Source of the DNA: Devosia equisanguinis
GTDB taxonomy: Bacteria > Pseudomonadota > Alphaproteobacteria > Rhizobiales > Devosiaceae
DNA: 7,157 nucleotides
Direction of reading: 5' to 3'
Assembly: GCA_945888565.1 (NCBI GenBank)
Contig: CAMDAL010000213.1
Coordinates: 1 to 7,157, forward strand
This document shows positions 1 through 6,697 of this stretch, one piece after another. A program made the translations under genes and the position numbers. Every line of letters starts with the position of its first letter. The stretch's first letter is position 1. The notes below the pieces were generated by a model. It did not search any database and had not been told where the DNA came from. It saw only the letters and a program-made list of their open reading frames with translations.

Positions 1-2
1 AA

Positions 3-449
3 GTTCGGCACCTCGAGCCGGGCACCGCCCAGGACAAGCGGCTGGATGGTCGCTATGCTGGTCGGGTGCGGCTATCGATTGCTGCCGACCGCAGCGCCGA
101 ATCGCTGGGTGGTTTCGTCAAGAGCACAGTCATCCCCCGCACGCTGGTCATTACCGACGATTGGAGCGGGTACAACGGGCTACGGACTGACGGCTACGAT
201 CATCACCCGATTGCACAGTGCGGCGACCCCGAGGTTTCGGAGGAGTTCATGCGCATCGTCCATCTGGTGTTCTCAAACCTGAAAACCTGGCTGAACGGCA
301 TTCATTACGGCGTCAGCCAAAAGCACCTTCAGGCATACCTGAACGAATTCACGTTCCGCTTCAATCGCCGCTTCTATCCATTCAATGCCTTCCGCTCGCT
401 CCTTGGGATGGCCGGAAGCGCGACCGCGCCGACCGCGGCGGGGTTATAG
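3..449 (+). CDS. IS1595-family (ISXO2-like) transposase, C-terminal part, 5' end outside window
   Basis: This is the C-terminal part of a DDE-type transposase of the IS1595 family (ISXO2-like domain), which cuts and pastes its own element. The frame is open from base 3 to a TAG at 447-449, so the gene begins before the window; an internal ATG at 66 is unlikely to be the true start. Visible family signatures are the segment GRVRLSIAADRS, the catalytic-aspartate motif VITDDWSGYNGL, the NLKTWLNGIHYGVS block, and the C-terminal YLNEFTFRFNRRFYPFNAF block that holds the last acidic residue. No stop or frameshift interrupts the visible 148 codons. Family identity is recognised from these motifs; whether the whole element is intact cannot be judged from here. 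It forms the left flank of the sulfotransferase/NOS cargo. Confidence 0.9.
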   Translation, partial: VRHLEPGTAQDKRLDGRYAGRVRLSIAADRSAESLGGFVKSTVIPRTLVITDDWSGYNGLRTDGYDHHPIAQCGDPEVSEEFMRIVHLVFSNLKTWLNGIHYGVSQKHLQAYLNEFTFRFNRRFYPFNAFRSLLGMAGSATAPTAAGL

Positions 450-469
450 TCCGGAGAGTGGCAGCACCC
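450..469 (+). repeat. Candidate right terminal inverted repeat of the IS1595-family element
   Basis: Immediately after the transposase stop codon, a 20-base stretch ends in GGCAGCACCC. Read from outside inwards it starts GGGTGCTGCC, a G-rich start expected for ends of this family. The following 8 bases (470-477, TACATGCT) would be the target duplication. The other end of the element is outside the window, so this boundary is an inference from position and base composition only. Confidence 0.3.
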
Positions 470-522
470 TACATGCTGTCGGTATGGGCGTTAAGCAGAT
501 AGACAAGCGAGGCTCTTTCCCA

Positions 523-2097
523 ATGAATATTGAACCTGAAGCTCTTTCCGAACTTCGCCGAACGACGCGGCAGCGCGAGGAACTGCGAAAAACATGGGAT
601 GGAACTCGAAACAACGACTTGCTGGCGTTGCTTAACCTTACCATCCCAAAGCTTTTCCGTTGTGAACGGTTTGGGCTCTTCCTCCTTTCGGCGGATCAGG
701 AGAGCTTGATGCTGGTGACAGGTACTGGCGTCGTAGAGCGGGGAATAAGGGTTGCTGAGGCAGCGTCAATGGTTGGTCAGGCTGTCCGGAATCGGGCACC
801 AGTCATTTGCAACGATCTCGCCACACGGAGCGGGGTTCACAAGGAGATCAGCCGCCATGTTGGCTATGAGGTTCATAACGCACTGACGGTCCCCGTTCTG
901 TCGCCACGTGACGGGCGTGCCGTGGGAGCGGTGCAGGTTCTCAACAGGAGTAGTCACGAACCTTGGAACGCCGCGGATGCGGTATTGCTTGGAGACGTGG
1001 CTTTCAGCATATCTGGAACAGTGATCATGATGCACGAAAGCCAGAACCTCCTTCATGTTCTGGATAGGCTAGACCGTGACATCCAGGTTCTGGACCGCGA
1101 AGAGTCTGCCATTCGTGGTGGACACATGCTCCGCACCTTCGAACCTGCCGAGCAGATACCATCGGGTGGATTTCTCCATGGCCGCTACAACGACACAATG
1201 TATCCTCCATTCATCGACACAACGGCTACTGAGGATCTTGCAGGAAGTTGGGACTGCGGCGAGAACGATGTCTTCATCTGCACGCATCAAAAGGTTGGTA
1301 CTCATCTCGCAAAGAAATACGCTGTCGAGATTCTACGTCGTGGTCTGGCGAACCGGGCAGACAGCATCTATTCAAGTGGTGATATCGGACATGGAACAGT
1401 GCCGTGGCCAGAGGTGATGGTTTCCCAGCATGGCCGTGCTCATCTTGACGCGCATATTGCCCGGACTCATGGTCAACCCCGGCTGTGGTATGTTCATTGT
1501 AGTTATGAGGATCTTCCAATCAGGCAAATACATCCGAGAGCCCGGTTCATCGTTGTGTACCGCGATCCAAAGGCCGTGGCCGTGTCACAGTACTTCTTCT
1601 GGAAGAAACACCCACTGCTGCGTTTTCCTGATGGGTTGGATCTTGACCGTTTCGTTGAGCTGTTCCTCGAGGGCGATCTGTATTTTGGGGATTATCACCG
1701 TCATGTTCTGAGCTGGTTAAAGAGAAGAGATTCGAAAATCGGTCGGAATCAGATACTCGCATTACGCTATGAGGACATGGTGGATCGAAAGCTCGAATGT
1801 GCGGAGGCTGTATCACGGTTCATCGCTCCGGAGTTCGAGATGGGAAAGAGTGAGTTGGTTGCGGTTGCCGCCTCAACGGAGTTCGACAAGATGAAGTCCG
1901 ACATCATAGCAAACCCTCAGAGTTTTCACTTGAACCCAAACGTGTATTTCCGGGCTGGCAAGACTAATGATTGGGAGGTCCACTTATCAGACCTTTCTGT
2001 AGCTGCGATCAATGAAAAGAGTCGAGCTATGTGGAGCGGGAATACTGAAACGCCACGAGTTTCGAACCATACGCAAGCTATGGTTGATTTGATTTGA
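523..2097 (+). CDS. GAF domain-sulfotransferase fusion protein (524 aa)
   Basis: Predicted soluble cytoplasmic enzyme that transfers a sulfonate group from PAPS to an unknown acceptor, with an N-terminal sensory domain. Residues about 30-170 form a GAF domain: ERFGLFLLSADQ, VGQAVRNRAPVICND and VPVL..RDGRAVGAVQVLNR are typical, followed by a partial NKFDE motif (N141, R142, W148, D152). Residues 170-200 look like a helical linker. Residues about 215-505 are a sulfotransferase domain. It has the 5'-phosphosulfate loop CTHQKVGT (K257), a His aligned with the catalytic base (PRLWYVH, H325), the 3'-phosphate motif RDPKAVAVS (R347, S355), ALRYEDM, and the C-terminal FRAGKTNDW (476-484; usual consensus RKGxxGDW). 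No signal peptide or membrane segment is visible. The frame is open back to an ATG at 385, inside the transposase gene. I chose 523 because GAGG at 509-512 precedes it and the domain-like sequence begins there. It runs convergently to the NOS gene. Acceptor and GAF ligand are unknown. Confidence 0.88.
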   Translation: MNIEPEALSELRRTTRQREELRKTWDGTRNNDLLALLNLTIPKLFRCERFGLFLLSADQESLMLVTGTGVVERGIRVAEAASMVGQAVRNRAPVICNDLATRSGVHKEISRHVGYEVHNALTVPVLSPRDGRAVGAVQVLNRSSHEPWNAADAVLLGDVAFSISGTVIMMHESQNLLHVLDRLDRDIQVLDREESAIRGGHMLRTFEPAEQIPSGGFLHGRYNDTMYPPFIDTTATEDLAGSWDCGENDVFICTHQKVGTHLAKKYAVEILRRGLANRADSIYSSGDIGHGTVPWPEVMVSQHGRAHLDAHIARTHGQPRLWYVHCSYEDLPIRQIHPRARFIVVYRDPKAVAVSQYFFWKKHPLLRFPDGLDLDRFVELFLEGDLYFGDYHRHVLSWLKRRDSKIGRNQILALRYEDMVDRKLECAEAVSRFIAPEFEMGKSELVAVAASTEFDKMKSDIIANPQSFHLNPNVYFRAGKTNDWEVHLSDLSVAAINEKSRAMWSGNTETPRVSNHTQAMVDLI

Positions 2098-2300
2098 GCA
2101 GTAGTGTTGCGGCTTCCCAACCGTATCCATAATTTTTGCTGGACGGATCTCACGCTGGAAAGTGCGTGTAAACAAGCAAAGAAGCACCTCGTCCAGCTGT
2201 GCGATTTGCTTTACGATCGAAACGCATCGCTAATAGCCACTCTTTCGATTAGCACGGCGATGGAGGCGGAGGGGCAGCAGCGAGGTTGACGTTCTGAACT

Positions 2301-2308
2301 AAGGGAGG
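2301..2308 (+). promoter_or_regulatory. Strong Shine-Dalgarno sequence before small ORF
   Basis: AAGGGAGG lies 5 bases upstream of the ATG at 2314. It is the closest match to the 16S anti-Shine-Dalgarno complement noticed in the window, and it is the main reason to consider the following short ORF as translated. Confidence 0.4.
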
Positions 2309-2313
2309 CTCGC

Positions 2314-2430
2314 ATGGATGGCGATTCTGATCGACAAAAGTCCCTCTATGTCATAGCTACCATGAGCTTGCTGCGGAGAAGTTTGCAGGTTTGCAGACAA
2401 CTCGGTCAAATCATCCAGCGTTCAACGTGA
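2314..2430 (+). CDS. Possible small protein, 38 aa, unknown function
   Basis: A 38-codon ORF starts at ATG 2314 and ends at TGA 2428-2430, 6 bases before the NOS stop codon on the opposite strand. The strong AAGGGAGG at 2301-2308 is well placed for translation. The product is short and basic in its second half (LLRRSLQVCRQLGQIIQRS, possibly one amphipathic helix), with no clear membrane segment. I recognise no family. It might be a real small protein, the surviving 5' end of a gene lost by rearrangement, or a chance ORF. A second ATG at 2318 opens only a 12-codon frame. The evidence is the ribosome binding site alone. Confidence 0.3.
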   Translation: MDGDSDRQKSLYVIATMSLLRRSLQVCRQLGQIIQRST

Positions 2431-2436
2431 GTAAGT

Positions 2437-5400
2437 CTAATTGGTGTTTGCTGACACCGCATACGCTGGCTCCTGCAGCATAAATGATGGCTTGACCTCT
2501 CCGTCGATCCACTGGTCAAGGAACAAAGGTGTGGCAGATCCTCCGATAGGCGGCACTAGCCATGACCAGTGGCCACGAACCTCGCGTTCAGCATCCTGCT
2601 CGTTCCTACAGAACTGCAGGAACTCCATTGAGGCGCTGAAGTGATCTGCGATTTTTACTCCCTCGGCCTCGAAACTCCATAGTACCGCCTCCGTCATGGC
2701 AGTTAATGCCTTATCTCGCCATAAGGTGCGCTCGCGCCGCGTATCTGCGCCAATCTTCTGGGCGATTCGTAAAGATAGATTGTAGCGTTCCACGTCTGTG
2801 AAATTGCGTGCCCCGATCTCGGTTGCCATATACCAGCCGCTAAATGGAGCGCACCGATATTGGATGCCACCGCAGTCCAGCGCCATGTCAGACACAGCCG
2901 GCACGGTGTACCACTTGAGTCCAAGGTCTGCGATACCTGGGTATTGCGGGTGACGAATCTGGACTTCATGGCGCTGCGCAGTTGGGATCTCGTAGTAGCG
3001 AGCCTTCTGATCGGCTATCTCAATCACTATCGGCAGTAGGTCGAAGTCGCTGCCTTTACCCTCCCAGCCCAACGCCTCGATCTTTGCGGTCAGCGCAATT
3101 TGTGCTGGATCACCGGTGATTTGACCACTCGCTTTTTGGTAAGCTGCGTAGCGCATCAGTTGAGGGTTCCAGATTCGAACGGCGGGTCGGTCCGTAGTGC
3201 CAGGATTGAACACAGTCATTGTCGGCGCCAGATTTCCGTTATTGTGGGCAATCTCGATGTGTTCAAAGATGGCTTCTGCCATATCGTCGGGATGAGTTAG
3301 ATGTCTCAGGTCGCGCACTTTCAAGCCCGACCAATAGAGGCGACCGATGCAGCGCGTGGCATTTCGCCACGCAAGCCGCGCGCCAAAAGTTAGTTCCTCG
3401 GTAGTTTGCCGGTAGGTGCCGGTGCGAATGATTTCGTCCTCAACCTCGCGCCATCGCATCTCGAACCCACCGAGCGCGCCATTCTCAGTGAAGAATTGCT
3501 CAAGATAAGATCTCGCCTCGGCTTCGAGCGTACCAGGTTCGGTAATAGTGAACTGCTTCCAAGATGGCTGCTTTGGGGGTTTTGACTTGTCACGCCAGGC
3601 ACCGGGACAGACCATTGGCGGCCCGACAACTAAGCCGGCATGGACGAATATCTCAGTGCGTACGTTCAGCCCCTTTGCACGAAGTATGGACGTTGTTTCC
3701 GTCGCCCACGAGGGTGGACCACACACCAGTGCCTCAGTTGCGCCCGATTCTGCAACGGCGGCCGCCGTGAACATGGCGATATCGGGCCGTCCACCGGCCG
3801 CGGTCTCCCAACTCTTGAGAGTGATGCGGCCTGCTGCGTGGGCAGCCTCAAGTTCATCGAGATATGCAGCACCATTTCGGTTGCGATAAACATATGCGAC
3901 GTGTAGGGGGCGACGATAAACTTGTGAACGCAGTGCGGCGACTGCAGGCGTCACGCCGATCCCGGCCGCCATGAACAGAAAAGGCCCGCCGTCGGATATG
4001 ATCGGTTCACCTTGCGGTGGAGAAGCACGTGTAAATACTCCGTTGCCATGAAACGCGAGCCACTTCGAAAATAGCCCCTGAGGTTCAATTTTTACCCCGA
4101 ATTCCATCCCGTTTTCGTTACTGTCAACAACCGTATAGCTGCGCGACACCCAACTGCCGTCGATCAGAATGTCGATGGAGACAAACTGTCCGGGCAAGAC
4201 TGGCGGGAGATCACCGCCTATCGCTTGAAGCTTCACCCGAATTGCTCCATCACTCAGTGAGGAAACAGTTGTTCGACAGAGCGTGAAATTCTCGCGGCCG
4301 AGCAATGTCGTTAGTCGGTTGCGGCAACCTCCGCAGACGCCACCAGCCCCACAAACACGCTCGATGGCTTCCAAGGTTGTCGCACCTGCCCCAGCATGGC
4401 TGCGAATCGCCGATACGGTGACTCCCGTACAAGCGCACGCAACGGCATCAGATGACAGATCCTCGTTGGGGGCAAACAGGAGAGTGCCGTTGGCCTCGAA
4501 TGCTGCCTGCCGCCATGCTTCCAAGCGCTGCGCGGATAGCAGGCGATCCATCATTTGCGGCAGGTCATGCCAGCCTTCAGGTCCTTCAACAAGGACTGGT
4601 ACACCCCCCAGAATGCCAATCCGGCAGAGGCCATCTGGAGAGACGAGCATCGTCTCGGCTTCTTTCTCGTCACGAGCCAGTACCATCTTGGAGATCAGCG
4701 CGCGGGCAACGGTAATGATCCTACCGTCGGCCTGTCGGATGGTCGTGACGACGCGGTCCTCTTCGTCATTAGGCAACAGGACGCTATAGGCTATACCGCG
4801 TCCGGATAGTGCGTAGCCAGCGCGCAGCGCTGAGGTTAGTGCACCAACGCCTGCCGCCTCACAGATGCTTCGGGTCAATGCTGCCGGCAGCACCAATACT
4901 TTCGATTGTTGAAGTGCACGAACCGTGGCAGCTCGCGGAGCGTCCTCGAGAACGCCCAATTCGCCTACGAATGTTCCTGGACCGTTGGAGCCCAGCACCC
5001 TGGCGACACCCTGTTCCCATTTCAGTGCTTCGAGGCGGCCGGTCAATATTAGGCAGGCAAAGTCTGCCGGATCACCCTCTGAGATGAGGATTTCGCCAGG
5101 CGCAAGTTCACGCGTAAATATTTCCTTTGCGTTCTCAAGTAGTGAAGCGATCTCTGCACCGGTTACAGATAGGGACTCAAGCTGCCGCAACGCCTGGTGG
5201 CGATCAATCGCCGTCAAATCGCTGTTCAACTGAATACCGCTCGCGCTCTGACGCAACAGTATACCTGGAATGACAGCAAGCAAACATTGTTCCGCCGCGA
5301 CAATTTGCACGTCGCGGCGGTAGGCAGGGTGGAAACAGGCCCACTCGCCGACTAAAGCCCCTCGCTCATGCCTGGCAAGTGTGACTAAGTTCTGATGGGC

Positions 5401-5592
5401 ATCGGGTTTGACTGTGCGAAGCGCACCAGTCAGTATCACATACGCGGCATCGTCAATAGCTCCCTCAGCCGCAACCGTGTCACCAACCTCGTAGCTGCTG
5501 ATGACAAAGTGGTGATTGGTGATGTCCTCTGGTCTAACGGAAAGGGCTTGTGCGATCAGGTGGCACTCAGGCGTAGCTAATTCGTTGCTCAC
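2437..5592 (-). CDS. nos: Self-sufficient nitric oxide synthase with N-terminal cNMP-binding and reductase domains (1051 aa)
   Basis: Predicted to convert L-arginine to citrulline and NO with electrons from NAD(P)H through one polypeptide. Residues about 22-135 form a cyclic-nucleotide-binding fold with a degenerate cassette (GEW...YRRDV). Residues about 155-245 form a second one with a canonical cassette (GELGVLEDAPRAAT; E211, R220). Residues about 265-380 are unrecognised. A BFD-like [2Fe-2S] domain follows (C386, C388, C420, C423), then an FAD/NAD(P) reductase module at about 448-650 (FAD motif RSYT at 484-487, AAGIGVTP at 542-549, CGPP at 624-627). The NOS oxygenase occupies about 685-1045, with heme ligand C748 in WRNATRCIGR, W920 and substrate-binding E925 in GWYMATEIG, and the pterin-region WSWLVPP. 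Bacterial NOS is usually a lone oxygenase of about 360 residues; Sorangium cellulosum NOS is the known case with an N-terminal Fe2S2/FAD reductase. The start is a GTG, and no other in-frame start is near. The frame is intact and no key residue is missing. Confidence 0.93.
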   Translation of the reverse strand: MSNELATPECHLIAQALSVRPEDITNHHFVISSYEVGDTVAAEGAIDDAAYVILTGALRTVKPDAHQNLVTLARHERGALVGEWACFHPAYRRDVQIVAAEQCLLAVIPGILLRQSASGIQLNSDLTAIDRHQALRQLESLSVTGAEIASLLENAKEIFTRELAPGEILISEGDPADFACLILTGRLEALKWEQGVARVLGSNGPGTFVGELGVLEDAPRAATVRALQQSKVLVLPAALTRSICEAAGVGALTSALRAGYALSGRGIAYSVLLPNDEEDRVVTTIRQADGRIITVARALISKMVLARDEKEAETMLVSPDGLCRIGILGGVPVLVEGPEGWHDLPQMMDRLLSAQRLEAWRQAAFEANGTLLFAPNEDLSSDAVACACTGVTVSAIRSHAGAGATTLEAIERVCGAGGVCGGCRNRLTTLLGRENFTLCRTTVSSLSDGAIRVKLQAIGGDLPPVLPGQFVSIDILIDGSWVSRSYTVVDSNENGMEFGVKIEPQGLFSKWLAFHGNGVFTRASPPQGEPIISDGGPFLFMAAGIGVTPAVAALRSQVYRRPLHVAYVYRNRNGAAYLDELEAAHAAGRITLKSWETAAGGRPDIAMFTAAAVAESGATEALVCGPPSWATETTSILRAKGLNVRTEIFVHAGLVVGPPMVCPGAWRDKSKPPKQPSWKQFTITEPGTLEAEARSYLEQFFTENGALGGFEMRWREVEDEIIRTGTYRQTTEELTFGARLAWRNATRCIGRLYWSGLKVRDLRHLTHPDDMAEAIFEHIEIAHNNGNLAPTMTVFNPGTTDRPAVRIWNPQLMRYAAYQKASGQITGDPAQIALTAKIEALGWEGKGSDFDLLPIVIEIADQKARYYEIPTAQRHEVQIRHPQYPGIADLGLKWYTVPAVSDMALDCGGIQYRCAPFSGWYMATEIGARNFTDVERYNLSLRIAQKIGADTRRERTLWRDKALTAMTEAVLWSFEAEGVKIADHFSASMEFLQFCRNEQDAEREVRGHWSWLVPPIGGSATPLFLDQWIDGEVKPSFMLQEPAYAVSANTN

Positions 5593-5763
5593 GCAGTCTA
5601 GATCCTTGACACGAGACGAAAACGATGTGGGACGATAACAAATCCGACTTCGCAGCGGAAGACGGGGACGGCAGTGGAAAATTAGGCCAAGGTAGCTGCG
5701 GGATTTCCCCGCTGCGGGCGGCGTAAAGGGGTTCTGAGGTCTGGCAGGTTCTCGGCCCGCGAC
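5593..5763. other. Intergenic region upstream of the NOS gene
   Basis: This stretch separates the NOS start from the predicted end of the IS3 element and should hold the NOS promoter on the minus strand. I see no convincing sigma-70 or sigma-54 promoter and no clear FNR/NnrR-type palindrome. A GC-rich hairpin is present (GCGGG 5698-5702, CCCGC 5708-5712, 5-base loop). A 33-codon + strand ORF (5625-5726) lacks a good ribosome binding site and a recognisable family. The part around 5674-5690 (GGAAAATTAGGCCAAGG) may be leftover insertion-sequence DNA, but this is only an impression. Confidence 0.5.
5603..5607 (-). promoter_or_regulatory. Ribosome binding site of the NOS gene
   Basis: On the minus strand AAGGA precedes the GTG start at 5592 by 10 bases. 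The frame upstream of this GTG is open but contains no ATG, GTG or TTG back into the IS3 element, so this site fixes the start. Confidence 0.5.
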
Positions 5764-5787
5764 TGGCCGGCTCCCATTAGGTGGTCC
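5764..5787 (-). repeat. Candidate orfB-side terminal inverted repeat of the IS3 element
   Basis: The stretch begins with TG, as IS3-family tips do, and contains CCCATTAGGTGGTCC just downstream of the orfB stop. Ends of related elements commonly carry a GTGGTCC or GTGGACC-like block. The matching repeat on the orfA side has been lost, so it cannot be confirmed by pairing. Confidence 0.4.
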
Positions 5788-5794
5788 GGGTATG

Positions 5795-6649
5795 TTAGTG
5801 CATGATCGGCCGTGGTGCCAAGGTGGGCGTTGCCGGAGAGGCTGACCCGGGGTTTGGAGTAGGCCAGACGAGCGCCTCCGGTGCCGGTGGTCGATAGCCC
5901 AGCGACGAGTGCGGGCGCTGGGTGTTGTAGTGCCTGCGCCAGCCTTCGATGACGACCTTGGCTTCCTTGAGGCTGTAGAAGATCTCTCCGTTGAGCAGCT
6001 CGTCGCGCAGCCTGGAGTTAAAGCTCTCGCAGTAGCCGTTTTCCCAGGGGCTGCCGGGCTCGATGTAAGCCGTGCGGGCGCCGACGGCGGCGATCCAGTC
6101 CCTGAGGGCCTTGGCGATGAACTCCGGGCCGTTGTCGGAACGGATGTGTGTTGGGATGCCGCGCAGGATAAACAGGTCGGTCAGCGCGTCGATGACGTCG
6201 ACGGCCCTGAGCCTGCGGTTCACCCGGATGGCAAGGCACTCGCGGGTGAACTCATCGATGATGTTGAGCATGCGATACTTCCGCCCGTTATGGGTCCGAT
6301 CCTCGACGAAGTCATAGGACCAGACATGGTTGGGATGCTCGGGCCTGAGCCGGATGCAGGATCCGTCATTGAGCCAGAGCCGCCTGCGCTTGGGTTGCTT
6401 GTGGGGAACCTTCAGCCCCTCGCGTCGCCAGATCCGGTGCACCCGCTTGATCCCCACTTCCCACCCCGACCGCTGCAACAGCGCCGTGATCCGCCGATAG
6501 CCGTAGCGGCCATACTGGGTGGCAAGGGCGATGATGTCGGCGGTCAATGCCGCCTCGTCATCGGGTGTCCCGCGTACCTTGCGCTGCGTCGATCGATGTT
6601 GCCCCAGAACCCGGCATGCCCGGCGTTCGGAGATACCCAGTTCAGACAC
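5795..6649 (-). CDS. IS3-family transposase OrfB (integrase core)
   Basis: Catalytic part of an IS3-family transposase, normally made as an OrfAB fusion by -1 ribosomal frameshifting. It has an N-terminal HTH_21-like segment (RYGYRRITALLQRSGW, about 48-63), then an rve-type DDE core: D113 in WSYDFVED, D172 in RSDNGPEF and E208 in GYCESFNSRLRDE. The 35-residue D-to-E spacing is the DD(35)E signature, with a basic residue at E+7. The C-terminal YNTQRPHSSLGYRPP block is also typical. The frame is open upstream to 6706, so the GTG at 6649 is a formal start only; the real product probably begins in orfA. The gene is intact, but its partner orfA is truncated. Confidence 0.9.
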   Translation of the reverse strand: MSELGISERRACRVLGQHRSTQRKVRGTPDDEAALTADIIALATQYGRYGYRRITALLQRSGWEVGIKRVHRIWRREGLKVPHKQPKRRRLWLNDGSCIRLRPEHPNHVWSYDFVEDRTHNGRKYRMLNIIDEFTRECLAIRVNRRLRAVDVIDALTDLFILRGIPTHIRSDNGPEFIAKALRDWIAAVGARTAYIEPGSPWENGYCESFNSRLRDELLNGEIFYSLKEAKVVIEGWRRHYNTQRPHSSLGYRPPAPEALVWPTPNPGSASPATPTLAPRPIMH

Positions 6650-6690
6650 AACATGATCAACGCAGGCCCGGCGACGCGCGGGGCTTAGTA

Positions 6691-6697
6691 GTTTCCC
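6691..6697 (-). promoter_or_regulatory. Programmed -1 frameshift slippery heptamer GGGAAAC
   Basis: On the minus strand the orfA frame reads AGG GGA AAC TAC TAA. The heptamer G GGA AAC therefore has the X XXY YYZ form in the zero frame, one codon before the orfA stop. The orfB frame is -1 relative to orfA and is open across this point (from 6706). Position, phase and overlap all fit the OrfAB frameshift of IS3 elements. No downstream stimulatory structure was established. Confidence 0.65.

Larger units (their letters stand above)
2098..2436. other. 339-base gap between two convergent genes
   Basis: This region lies between the stop codons of the sulfotransferase gene (+) and the NOS gene (-). 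The sulfotransferase frame stays open for about 63 codons after its TGA (to 2289), but that stretch has no ribosome binding site and no recognisable domain. Weak inverted repeats are present (CACGC 2151-2155 with GCGTG 2164-2168; GCTAAT 2229-2234 with ATTAGC 2248-2253), and neither is followed by a T-run, so I do not call a terminator. An 8-base tandem repeat GTTTGCAG occurs twice at 2381-2396. A candidate small ORF (2314-2430) is listed separately. Confidence 0.6.

Noticed and set aside
385..522. Upstream extension of the sulfotransferase frame to ATG 385 or ATG 484
   Set aside because: The extension overlaps the transposase gene, is Arg/Pro-rich with no domain character, and neither start has a well-placed ribosome binding site.
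2151..2253. Inverted repeats in the convergent gap as intrinsic terminators
   Set aside because: Stems are only 5-6 bp with long loops and no T-run follows on either strand.
2098..2289. Open frame continuing after the sulfotransferase TGA, considered as readthrough, selenocysteine or a separate gene
   Set aside because: No Sec-type context or downstream domain is visible, no ribosome site precedes the GTG at 2104, and 63 open codons can arise by chance.
3548..3889. 113-codon + strand open frame within the NOS gene
   Set aside because: Antisense to the well-supported reductase module of the NOS protein; no independent coding evidence.
5625..5726. 33-codon + strand ORF upstream of the NOS gene
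   Set aside because: No good ribosome binding site, no known family, and it lies in the likely NOS promoter region; possible leftover IS sequence.
5909..6688. 259-codon + strand open frame opposite the IS3 orfB
   Set aside because: It lies antisense to a clear DDE transposase and its translation is low-complexity and without domain resemblance; it is a shadow of a GC-rich coding frame.
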